From Sphingomonas glacialis (GTDB lineage: Bacteria > Pseudomonadota > Alphaproteobacteria > Sphingomonadales > Sphingomonadaceae): DNA of 64,000 nucleotides. Below, piece by piece: positions 17,502 through 25,908 of the stretch (position 1 is the first letter of the stretch; each line of letters begins with the position of its first letter). Under the pieces are notes generated by a model that searched no databases, was not told the DNA's origin, and worked only from the letters and a program-made list of their open reading frames with translations. The stretch spans positions 434,001 through 498,000 of the forward strand of contig NZ_RCZC01000001.1 in the NCBI RefSeq assembly GCF_006439055.1, written 5' to 3'. A program made the position numbers and the translations under genes.

Positions 17502-17729
17502 GCATCGCCCCCCTGCAGTCCAGACAATGGCTAGAGTGGAATGGTTAACGCGATCTAAACGCAAGCGGAGTTTTGGGCGCACCAGGCCAAAGCAAAGGTC
17601 CAGCCGGACCTCTCTAACACCAAGCGATGGTGCAGACCTTCATCCTAGTAGCAGGAATATCCAGATTCGGAATGTTAACCAAAATTTTAAGGCGCGACCC
17701 CTAGACCGTTGCCAAACCAGGGGGATGCA

Positions 17730-18956
17730 ATGGCTGCGGCTCAACTTCACACACTGCCCATCGCTTCCGATCGGCCCTGGTCAGAAGACGTTTCAGATCG
17801 CACCCCAGCAGCGATAGAAGTGTCTATCGTGATGCCCTGCCTCAACGAGGCCGAGACATTGGCCCTGTGCGTGCGCAAGGCAAACGCCTTTCTCGCCGCG
17901 CACGATATCGTCGGCGAAGTGATCGTCGCGGACAACGGATCGACCGACGGATCGCAGCAGATCGCCAACGCGATGGGCGCACGGATCGTCCATGTGCCGA
18001 CGCGCGGCTATGGTGCGGCGCTGATCGGCGGAATCGCCGCTGCCAAGGGCCAGTTCATCGTGATGGGCGATGCCGACGACAGCTATGACTTCGGCGCCCT
18101 GATGCCGTTCGTCGCGCAATTGCGCGACGGCGCGCAACTGGTGATGGGCAACCGCTTTAGAGGCGGAATAGCGTCCGGAGCAATGCCGCCGCTGCACCGC
18201 TATCTCGGCAATCCCGTACTGAGTTTCCTTGGGCGAACCTTTTTCGGAACGCCCGTCGGCGATTTCCATTGCGGCCTGCGTGCGTTTCGGCGTGATGCCA
18301 TCGTCGCGCTGGGGCTCGGTGCGCCGGGAATGGAATTCGCGAGCGAAATGGTCGTAAAAGCATCGATCGCCAAGCTCGATATTCGCGAGGTGCCTACGAC
18401 GCTCGACGCCGACGGCCGGAGTCGCCCGCCGCATTTACGGACGTGGCGGGACGGTTGGCGGCACCTGCGGTTCCTGTTGATCTACGCGCCACGCTATCTG
18501 TTCCTGTATCCTGGCATAGCGCTGACGATCGCCGGGCTGCTGGGCGTTCTTGCGCTTATGCCGGGCAGCCTGCGGTTGGGCCGCGTCGAGTTCAGCATTC
18601 ACACCATGATCTTCGCCGCGATGGCGGTGCTGATCGGATCGCAGCTTATCGGCCTGTCCATCCTTGCCCGGCGCTACGGCGTGATCGTGGGGATGTGGCC
18701 CGAAAGTGCCCTGATGCGACGTGCCCGTACCTGGGTCTCGGTCGAGCGGGCGTGTCTGATCGCAGCGGCTATGCTCGTCACGGGGATCTGTGGCGCGATA
18801 ACGGCTGCGGTCATCTGGTCGGACACGGGCTTTGGCGCGATGAATCCGATGGCGTTGATGCGGGTTACGATACCGTCGATGCTGCTCTGCTGTGTCGGCG
18901 TGCAGATCGCCGTGACCGCCTTCTTCGCCGGACTGCTCGATCAGCCGCAACGATAA
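17730..18956 (+). CDS. GT2 polyprenyl-phosphate glycosyltransferase with C-terminal TM segments
   Basis: A 408-residue GT-A family 2 enzyme. It shows VSIVMPCLNEAETL, ADNGSTDGS and the DXD-type GDADDSYDF, then four predicted TM segments from about residue 255. This matches dolichol/polyprenyl-phosphate mannose or glucose synthases. ATG 17730 is chosen over an upstream TTG because AGGGGG precedes it. It is transcribed away from the epimerase/GMC/GT-C operon across a ~230-bp shared promoter region. It likely charges a polyprenyl phosphate on the cytoplasmic face with the sugar used by the neighbouring GT-C proteins. Confidence 0.87.
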   Translation: MAAAQLHTLPIASDRPWSEDVSDRTPAAIEVSIVMPCLNEAETLALCVRKANAFLAAHDIVGEVIVADNGSTDGSQQIANAMGARIVHVPTRGYGAALIGGIAAAKGQFIVMGDADDSYDFGALMPFVAQLRDGAQLVMGNRFRGGIASGAMPPLHRYLGNPVLSFLGRTFFGTPVGDFHCGLRAFRRDAIVALGLGAPGMEFASEMVVKASIAKLDIREVPTTLDADGRSRPPHLRTWRDGWRHLRFLLIYAPRYLFLYPGIALTIAGLLGVLALMPGSLRLGRVEFSIHTMIFAAMAVLIGSQLIGLSILARRYGVIVGMWPESALMRRARTWVSVERACLIAAAMLVTGICGAITAAVIWSDTGFGAMNPMALMRVTIPSMLLCCVGVQIAVTAFFAGLLDQPQR

Positions 18957-19351
18957 CCGATAGGGTTGGGTCGAAGACACGAAATACGGTCGGCTCGACG
19001 GATCGCCCGGCGGCGGGTGTCGTTCGCGTACCACCCGGCACTGGCGTTGGAGTACCGCGAAATAGACGGGCTACGGGCGCCCTACGCGTCTGTTCACAAT
19101 GTTAGCGAACCTGTGCACCGTGCGGTCGCGAGCGGCGACGGAACGACGACGCCGTAATAGGCCTAGCGTGAGAGCCGGACTTCCTGCCCGAGCGCTGCAC
19201 CACAATAGACTCCCCCGCCGGTTCCCGGCTTGGGACGGGCCGGACAAACCGCGGAATTCGCAATTCGATCGAACTGCGCTAAGGGCGCTGACCGTTCTTG
19301 GCCAGGAGCCACGCGTGCCCGCCTCACTTCCCCCCTATCTGTCGTGAACGC
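18957..19351. other. Intergenic region without clear gene
   Basis: About 395 bp between the GT2 and the SleB-like gene. Open frames here are short, lack ribosome sites and have no recognisable domain. Part presumably carries the promoter of the hydrolase gene. Confidence 0.5.
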
Positions 19352-20527
19352 ATGACACCTGTCCGCTCTCGCAGCACGCTGCTGCGCGTGATCGTCGTGG
19401 TGATCGCGGTCCTGGCGATCGTGCTGCCGATCCTGCTGATCCGTTTCGCGCCGCCGCTCGTGCGCCATCACGTCGCGCGCAGCGCGCCGCAGCGCGTCGT
19501 GCCCGCCGCCGAGCTCCCGCCGGTCGAGCCGGTCGCCTTCCAGGATCTTGAGCCCGACGATGCGCGCGCATTCAACGCAAGCGTGCCGTTCGTCGATGGT
19601 CCCAACCCCGCGGCGCGACCGTTCAAGCTCGCTGGAGATGCGCTCGAGCGCGCCCGCGCGATCGACTGCCTGGCCTCAGCTGTGCTCTACGAAGCGGGTG
19701 ATGAGCCGATCGGGCAGCGCGCGGTGGCGCAGGTCGTCATCAATCGCGCGCGCCACCCGGCTTTCCCGAAGACGATCTGCGGCGTTGTCTTCCAGGGCGC
19801 CGAGCGCGCGACTGGGTGCCAGTTCACCTTCACCTGCGACGGCGCACTGGTGCGCCATCACTGGCTCGACGTGCAATGGAAGCGCGCGCGCGACGTGGCG
19901 ACCGCGGCGCTCACCGGCGCGGTCTACAAGCCGGTCGGTTATGCGACGCATTACCATACCAATTGGGTGGTGCCCTATTGGCAGTCGAGCCTCGACAAGA
20001 TCGCTGCGGTCAATACCCATTTGTTCTTCCGCTGGACCGGCTGGTGGGGCACCCCGCCCGCCTTCAATCGCCAGGTCTCGCCCGACGAGCCGATCATCGC
20101 GCAGCTCGCGCCCTATTCGGATGCGCACAAGACGGGCACCGACCTGATCGCCGGGCAGCCAGTCCTGCCCGAGGGGACGGTCGATCAAACCCCGATGCCG
20201 ACCACCGCAGCGGCGACGGCACCGACCTTGCGGCCGCTGGCGAGCGATCCCAACACCTATCTGATCACGCTCGATCCGCGCATGGCGGCCGATGAATATG
20301 CCGAGCTCGCGCTCAAGCTCTGCGGCGACCGGCCCTATTGCAAGGTGATGGGCTGGAGCGACGCGAGCCAGACCGCGACCGCCTGGCCGCTCCTGCCCGC
20401 GCAGATGACCACCATGTCGTTCAGCTATCTGCGCGACCTGCGCGATGCGGCGCATCCGTTCGACCGCACGGTGTGGAAGTGCGCCGAGTTCCGACGCGCC
20501 GACCCGAAGCAATGCATGAAGGAATAG
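19352..20527 (+). CDS. SleB-type cell wall hydrolase
   Basis: This 391-residue protein has an N-terminal membrane anchor (VIVVVIAVLAIVLPILLI, ~12-30) and then a SleB/hydrolase_2 domain at ~105-235: CLASAVLYEAGDEPIGQRAVAQVVINR, the Cys-rich CGVVFQGAERATGCQFTFTC and ATHYHTNWVVPYW. The Glu of LYEAG and the ATHYH motif are family hallmarks. The C-terminal ~150 residues hold a second small domain with paired Cys. It cleaves peptidoglycan in the periplasm, probably in cell-wall turnover. The ATG at 19352 is chosen over an extended upstream frame because the anchor then sits at the N-terminus. Confidence 0.87.
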   Translation: MTPVRSRSTLLRVIVVVIAVLAIVLPILLIRFAPPLVRHHVARSAPQRVVPAAELPPVEPVAFQDLEPDDARAFNASVPFVDGPNPAARPFKLAGDALERARAIDCLASAVLYEAGDEPIGQRAVAQVVINRARHPAFPKTICGVVFQGAERATGCQFTFTCDGALVRHHWLDVQWKRARDVATAALTGAVYKPVGYATHYHTNWVVPYWQSSLDKIAAVNTHLFFRWTGWWGTPPAFNRQVSPDEPIIAQLAPYSDAHKTGTDLIAGQPVLPEGTVDQTPMPTTAAATAPTLRPLASDPNTYLITLDPRMAADEYAELALKLCGDRPYCKVMGWSDASQTATAWPLLPAQMTTMSFSYLRDLRDAAHPFDRTVWKCAEFRRADPKQCMKE

Positions 20528-20590
20528 GCCTTCGTCCCCACGGACCAGCGCGGCATTTCTATGGCGCTGTAATGGCGGTAGGCCTCGCCG

Positions 20591-21706
20591 ATGACATCCG
20601 ATGCCCTCACCTTTGGATGGCGCACCGCGCTGCTGCTGGTGGCCAGCGCGCAGATGGCGATCCTGGCCGGCGCACTATGGCGCCCGCTCGCCAATCGCGC
20701 CGCCAACCGTACGCTGGCATGGCTGCTGATCGTGCTGATCGGCACGCTGACGCCCTACACGATCGGCTTTGCCGGCTTCTATGATCGCTACCCGTGGCTG
20801 TCGTTCGCGCCCTTCGCCGTCCCGCTCGCGATCGGCCCGCTGCTGTACGGATACGCCCATGCCATCGCCTTCGGCGCGCGGCCTGCGCGGTTCCGGTGGC
20901 ACCTCGCGCCGGCAGTGGCGCAGTTCGCCTACCAGGCAGCGCTCTTCCCGCTGCCGCTGCAGCTCAAGAACAGGTGGGACACCCTCGCCTCGCCCATCCT
21001 CGAGCCCAGCCTGACGCTGGCATTGATCGCCAGCCTGGGCGGGTACGGAATCGCCAGTCTCGGGGTTCTGCGGCGCTATGGCACCGCGCTGGCCCAACAG
21101 CGCAGCGACGATGACCGGCTGAGCGCACGCTGGCTCGGTCGCGCCGTGGTGGCGCTGTTGCTGCTGCTCACCGTGTCAATGCTCTATGCCGGGTGGAGCG
21201 CGTTGATCGCGCCGCTCGATTATTTTGGCGACATGGGCCGGTACCTCGTGATCGCCGCGATCGGTTGCTATCTCGGGGTCGAGGGGTGGCGCCACGCCGA
21301 TCTGCACCTGGCGCGCGTTCCCGCGCCGGCGGCACCCGATGCCCCGAGCGCGGCGCGTGATTGGCGTGCGCAAGGCGAAGCCTGGGCGTCGCGGGTCCGC
21401 GAAGAACAGTGGCACCGCGACCCCGAACTCTCGCTGCCGACGCTCGCGCGGTTGCTCTCGACCAACACCGGGCATCTTTCCCGCGCGCTCAACGAGGGGC
21501 TTGGCGTCAACTTCTCGACCTTCATCGCAGGGCTGCGCTGCGAGGACGTCGCCACCGCGTTGCGCGCCGGCAGCGAGGCGGACCTTCTCGGGCTCGCGCT
21601 CGATGCCGGGTTCGGATCGAAGGCGACCTTCAACCGGGTGTTCCGCGCCCGCTTCGGCCAATCGCCCTCGGCCTATCGCCGCAGCAACGGCTCAAAACCC
21701 GAATAG
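20591..21706 (+). CDS. AraC-family regulator with N-terminal membrane domain
   Basis: A 371-residue protein. The first ~230 residues form about seven hydrophobic segments. The last ~110 form an AraC/XylS DNA-binding domain: LSLPTLARLLSTNTGHLSRALNEGLGVNFSTFI, then GLALDAGFGSKATFNRVFRARFGQSPSAYRR. Membrane-anchored AraC proteins of this type sense extracellular or membrane cues, and many sphingomonad copies sit beside peptidases. It lies 79 bp before the S41-like peptidase gene on the same strand and may control it; no operator was found. Confidence 0.87.
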   Translation: MTSDALTFGWRTALLLVASAQMAILAGALWRPLANRAANRTLAWLLIVLIGTLTPYTIGFAGFYDRYPWLSFAPFAVPLAIGPLLYGYAHAIAFGARPARFRWHLAPAVAQFAYQAALFPLPLQLKNRWDTLASPILEPSLTLALIASLGGYGIASLGVLRRYGTALAQQRSDDDRLSARWLGRAVVALLLLLTVSMLYAGWSALIAPLDYFGDMGRYLVIAAIGCYLGVEGWRHADLHLARVPAPAAPDAPSAARDWRAQGEAWASRVREEQWHRDPELSLPTLARLLSTNTGHLSRALNEGLGVNFSTFIAGLRCEDVATALRAGSEADLLGLALDAGFGSKATFNRVFRARFGQSPSAYRRSNGSKPE

Positions 21707-21785
21707 CTGACGGCAAAACGGGTTTTGAGGCGCGCGCAGCGGCACGGACGGCGAAACCCGACAGGCTCATTCGCGGAGTCTGCCC

Positions 21786-23282
21786 ATGTCCTTTCTTCTA
21801 TCACGCCGGTCGCTTCTCCGGGGCGCCGGCGCCTTGGGGGTCGCTGCCCTCGCGCGTCCGATCGCCGCCGCACCGAGTCCGCGTGACTTTCGGGCCGATG
21901 CCGCGCTTCTGGCGCATGCCTATCGATCACTTCATCCCGGGCTTCTGCGCTACGCCGGGCCTGCCGCGTGGAAGGTGCGCTTCGCCGCCCTAGACCGCGC
22001 GCTCGAACGCGCGCAAACCCTCGACCAGGTCTATCTGGCGTTTGCCCGGATCACCGCTGCCGTTCGGTGCGGGCACAGTTACCCCAATTTCTACAACCAG
22101 TCCGATACGATCCGCACCGCGCTGTTCGAGCGGCGCGACAAACTCCCCTTCCTGTTTCGCTGGATCGGCGAGCGGATGATCGTGACGCGGGACCTGTCGG
22201 GGACGGCGCTCGCGCCGGGCACGGAAATCCACACGATCGAGGGCACCGACGCCCGGCTGCTGCTCCGCGGCCTCATGCCGCTGGCCCGCGCCGACGGGCA
22301 TAACGACGCCAAACGCCGACAGATCCTGGCGCTCAATGCGGTCGACCGGTTCCAGGCGTTCGACATCTATCTGCCGATGCAGCGGCCCGAGCTGGTCGCG
22401 CGGGGGAGCGTTCGCCTGCTCGCCACCCAGCCGAACGGGCTCTCGCGGCATCTCGAGCTGCCGCTGATGACGCTTGCCGAGCGCCGTGCCGCCGTCCCGC
22501 CGATCGACGACAAGCCCAAGGACGCGATTCTCTGGTCGCTCGAGCGCAAGCCGGGCGGTATCGCATGCCTCACCATGCCATCCTGGAGCGTCTATAACGG
22601 CAGCTGGGACTGGCGCGCGTGGCTCGAGACGCAGCTCGACACCATCGCATCGGACGGAACGCGCGCGTTGATCATCGATCTGCGCGGCAATGAAGGCGGG
22701 CTAGACTGCGGCAATCCGATCCTCGCGCGGCTGGTCGATCGCGCGATCGTGCCGGTCCGCACTGCCCGGCGCGTGCGCGCACGGCGCGTTCCGGACGATC
22801 TCCGGCCGCATGTCGATACCTGGGACAGAAGCTTTTACGATTGGGGCGATCGCGCCAGCGGCCCCCGTCCCGACGGATATTACGACCTGACCGAACGCGA
22901 CGGCGATGCCAATGGCGCGATGACGATCCGGCCCGAGGGCAAGCGCTTTCGCGGCAAGGTGGTGGTGGTGATCGACGCCAGCAACAGCTCGGCGACGTTC
23001 GGCTTCGTCCAGTGTCTCAAGACGAGCGGCCTTGCGACGCTGGTCGGCGCGCCGACCGGTGGCAATCGACGCGGCATCAATGGCGGCGCGTTTCTGTTCG
23101 TGCGTCTGCCGGCGTCGGGGATCGAGATCGATCTTCCGCTGATCGGCTATTTCCCCCCGAGCGCGCAACCGGACGCGGGCATCGTGCCCGATCTGCACGT
23201 GGAGGATTCCCCGGACGACATCGCGTCGGGATTTGACCGGGCGATGGCCGTCGCCAGCCGTGCCGCCCTGTCCGAACCATGA
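21786..23282 (+). CDS. S41-family (C-terminal processing) peptidase, Tat signal
   Basis: A 498-residue protein with a twin-arginine leader (SRRSLLRGAGALGVAALARP). The helical N-terminal domain is followed by an S41/tail-specific protease core: LIIDLRGNEGG near 295-310, then the Ser region DASNSSATFGF and GAPTGGNRRGINGG near 400-430. In S41 enzymes the Ser of the SSATF region and a Lys or other acid/base partner make the dyad. No PDZ domain is obvious, as in TSP-like outliers. It should act in the periplasm. It is preceded by the membrane AraC regulator. Confidence 0.82.
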   Translation: MSFLLSRRSLLRGAGALGVAALARPIAAAPSPRDFRADAALLAHAYRSLHPGLLRYAGPAAWKVRFAALDRALERAQTLDQVYLAFARITAAVRCGHSYPNFYNQSDTIRTALFERRDKLPFLFRWIGERMIVTRDLSGTALAPGTEIHTIEGTDARLLLRGLMPLARADGHNDAKRRQILALNAVDRFQAFDIYLPMQRPELVARGSVRLLATQPNGLSRHLELPLMTLAERRAAVPPIDDKPKDAILWSLERKPGGIACLTMPSWSVYNGSWDWRAWLETQLDTIASDGTRALIIDLRGNEGGLDCGNPILARLVDRAIVPVRTARRVRARRVPDDLRPHVDTWDRSFYDWGDRASGPRPDGYYDLTERDGDANGAMTIRPEGKRFRGKVVVVIDASNSSATFGFVQCLKTSGLATLVGAPTGGNRRGINGGAFLFVRLPASGIEIDLPLIGYFPPSAQPDAGIVPDLHVEDSPDDIASGFDRAMAVASRAALSEP

Positions 23283-23328
23283 TGTCTGGTGACCTGCCAC
23301 GAGCCTGCGCAAGCCGAGCTGTGGCGAG

Positions 23329-25590
23329 TCATGCGAGCATGACCGTGGCTGGCACGCCCGCGATCGAGGAGGGCGCGACCCAGACATCGAACGCCCCTGG
23401 CTCGGCGAAGCTGCGGTGGTCGCGATGGACAAAGGCCAGATCCGCCCGTGTTAGCCTGAAGGCGACGCGCGCACTTTGCCCGGGGTCGAGGTCGAGATGG
23501 CGAATGCCCTTCAGCGCGCGGACCGGCTGGGTAAGGCTAGCGACCTTGTCGTGCATATACAGTTGCGCCACCTCGTGCAGGCGCCGTTTGCCGGTGTTGG
23601 TGACCGTCGCCGAAACGAGGATCGCGCCGTCGCCGGCAAGGGTCGCCGCGCTAACCGCGGTGCTGGAATAGCGGACGGTCGCGTAGCCCAATCCGTGCCC
23701 GAACGGGTAGAGCGCGTCGTTCGTCACTTCGCGGTAGCGCGCTTTCCATGTCGGATCCGCGCCGAGTTGCGGGCGGCCGGTGGTGCGATGGTCGTAGAAG
23801 AACGGCTCCTGCCCCGATGCCTGCGGGAAGCTAACCGGCAGGCGGCCCTGCGGCGCGACGGCGCCGAACACGATATCGGCCATCGCATGGCCCGTTTCGG
23901 AGCCGAGGAACCAGGTCGCCAGGATCGCCGGCGCCGCGCGGACCGCGCCGCTCAAGGCGAGCGCCCGCCCGTGGCGCAGGAGCACGACGATGGGCTTGCC
24001 GGTCGCGGCGACCGCTTCTGCCAGCACGCGTTGCGGCTCGGGGATCGTCACCTCGACCCGCGCCTGCGCCTCGCCCGACATCCGCGCGCTCTCGCCGATC
24101 ACCAGCACAACCACGTCCGACGCCTTCGCGGCCGCGACCGCCGCCTCGATCCCGCCCGCGAGCGGCGCTTCATAATCTGCGCCACGCGCCACTCGGAGCG
24201 CTGCCCCCGGCGCCAGCGCGGCGCGGAAACCTTCCTCCGGCGTGACGCAGGAAGCAAAATCGGGAAAACTCGCCCAGGGCCCAGGCATGTCGCCCTTGTC
24301 GGACACGCAGGGGCCGATCAGTGCAACGTTGGTCGATGTTGCCAGCGGTAGCAGATCCCCCTCGTTCTTGAGCAGCACGATCGACTTGCCCGCTGCCTCG
24401 CGCGCCAGCGCGATCGCCTGCGGCAGGCGTACGTCGCGCTGCTCGCGCGCGAGATCGAGCGAGCGATACGGATTGTCGAACAGCCCGAGCGCCTGCTTGA
24501 CGCGGAGCACCCGCCGCACCGCGGTATCGACCGTCGCCAGCGCTACCTTTCCCGATCGCACCAGCGCGGGCAGATGCATGTTGTACAGCCCGCTCTGCAT
24601 CGAGATGTCGCAGCCCGCGTTGATCGCCTTGGCCGCCGCATCGGCGCCATCGGCGGCAAAACCGTGGAGGATCATCTCTTCGTCCGATGTGTAATCGGAC
24701 ACCACCAGCCCCTTATACCCCCATTCGCCGCGCAATATGTCGGTGAGCAGATAGCGGTTGCCGGTCGAGGGCACCCCGGCGACGTCGTTGAAGCTCGCCA
24801 TCGTCGACAGCGCGCCGGCGTCGAACGCGGCCTTGAACGGCGGCAGATGCGTCTCGCGCAATGTCGTCTCGGGGATGTCGGCGGTGTTATAGTCCATGCC
24901 GCCCAGCACCGCGCCATAGCCGGCGAAATGCTTCGGGCAGGCCAGCACACAATCCTCCGCGGTCAGATCCTCGCCCTGGAATCCACGTACGCGCGCCGCG
25001 GCGAATTGCGCGCCGAGCCAGCTGTCCTCGCCCGCGCCCTCGACGACGCGGCCCCAGCGCTGATCGCGCGCGACATCGACCATCGGCGCGAAGATCCAGT
25101 GGATCCCCTTGGCGCTCGCCTCGACCGCCGCCGCGCGCGCGGTGCGCCGGGCGAGCTCGGGATCGAAACTCGCCGCTTCGCCGAGCGGCACGGGGAACGT
25201 CGTCTTCATCCCGTGGATCACGTCGCCCGCGAAGATCAGCGGAATCTTGTGCGGCCCCTGCTCGACCGCAACGCGCTGCAGCTCGCGCCCCGCGGCGACG
25301 CCGATGCCGTTGTACAGGCCGGTCATCCGCCCCGCGGCGATCTCGCGCTTCACCGTATCCATGCTCTGCGCGACGAGCCCTGGATTGACCGGCGGCCCGT
25401 CGATCCGTGCGGGATCGCTGAAGATGCTGAGCTGTCCGGCCTTTTCCTCGAGACTCATCGCGGCGATCAGGCGCTCGATCCGCGCATCGCGCATACGACC
25501 GACGCGCGCGACCGCGGGCGAAAGCATGATCGAGATCGCCGATACGGACGCGCCCTTGAGCAGCGTGCGGCGCGAAACAAGGCTCGTCAC
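23329..25590 (-). CDS. bglX: GH3 beta-glucosidase (periplasmic)
   Basis: This 753-residue GH3 enzyme has a Tat-like leader (SRRTLLKG...). The (alpha/beta)8 domain contains DVIHGMKTTFPVPLGEAASFD and the nucleophile Asp299 in VVSDYTS. The second domain includes KSIVLLKNEGDLLPL, and the C-terminal fibronectin-like domain ends in GAFDVWVAPSS. It releases terminal beta-linked glucose from oligosaccharides. Start GTG 25590 follows GGAGAGG. Its upstream region, shared with the divergent TonB receptor, carries two AACCGGTTAC sites, so it probably belongs to the LacI regulon. It is about half identical in layout to the second GH3 enzyme at 30651. Confidence 0.92.
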   Translation of the reverse strand: MTSLVSRRTLLKGASVSAISIMLSPAVARVGRMRDARIERLIAAMSLEEKAGQLSIFSDPARIDGPPVNPGLVAQSMDTVKREIAAGRMTGLYNGIGVAAGRELQRVAVEQGPHKIPLIFAGDVIHGMKTTFPVPLGEAASFDPELARRTARAAAVEASAKGIHWIFAPMVDVARDQRWGRVVEGAGEDSWLGAQFAAARVRGFQGEDLTAEDCVLACPKHFAGYGAVLGGMDYNTADIPETTLRETHLPPFKAAFDAGALSTMASFNDVAGVPSTGNRYLLTDILRGEWGYKGLVVSDYTSDEEMILHGFAADGADAAAKAINAGCDISMQSGLYNMHLPALVRSGKVALATVDTAVRRVLRVKQALGLFDNPYRSLDLAREQRDVRLPQAIALAREAAGKSIVLLKNEGDLLPLATSTNVALIGPCVSDKGDMPGPWASFPDFASCVTPEEGFRAALAPGAALRVARGADYEAPLAGGIEAAVAAAKASDVVVLVIGESARMSGEAQARVEVTIPEPQRVLAEAVAATGKPIVVLLRHGRALALSGAVRAAPAILATWFLGSETGHAMADIVFGAVAPQGRLPVSFPQASGQEPFFYDHRTTGRPQLGADPTWKARYREVTNDALYPFGHGLGYATVRYSSTAVSAATLAGDGAILVSATVTNTGKRRLHEVAQLYMHDKVASLTQPVRALKGIRHLDLDPGQSARVAFRLTRADLAFVHRDHRSFAEPGAFDVWVAPSSIAGVPATVMLA

Positions 25591-25670
25591 TGGTCATCCT
25601 CTCCTGTGCCGTCGCGAATCGCCGAGGCGGCTCGGGCGCGACGCATTTTCCGCTTGGCGAATGCACATGA

Positions 25671-25704
25671 AACCGGTTACTGGGCAAGTCTTGGAACCGG
25701 TTAC
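25671..25704. promoter_or_regulatory. Two AACCGGTTAC operator sites
   Basis: AACCGGTTAC occurs at 25671-25680 and 25695-25704, 24 bp apart, in the divergent region between the GH3 gene and the TonB receptor gene. The same core lies inside the perfect palindrome TGTAACCGGTTACA at 30491 and 32969. These are probable binding sites for the LacI-type protein encoded at 33057. Confidence 0.8.
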
Positions 25705-25908
25705 CCGGCCCGTCAGAGGCCGGTTCGGGGTTCCGTCCAGCACCGCGCTGGGGCAGGAAAACACGGGTGTACCGCACGGGCGTCGGCCCGCAGGGTCCCG
25801 CGACATTCCGTCCCGCGCTGCTGCGGACGGCCCCCGCGCACGTGGCCGATCCGCCGACGAACGAGAACATAACGAGGCTGGCATCCGCCTCGAATTAGGG
25901 GAGACGAC

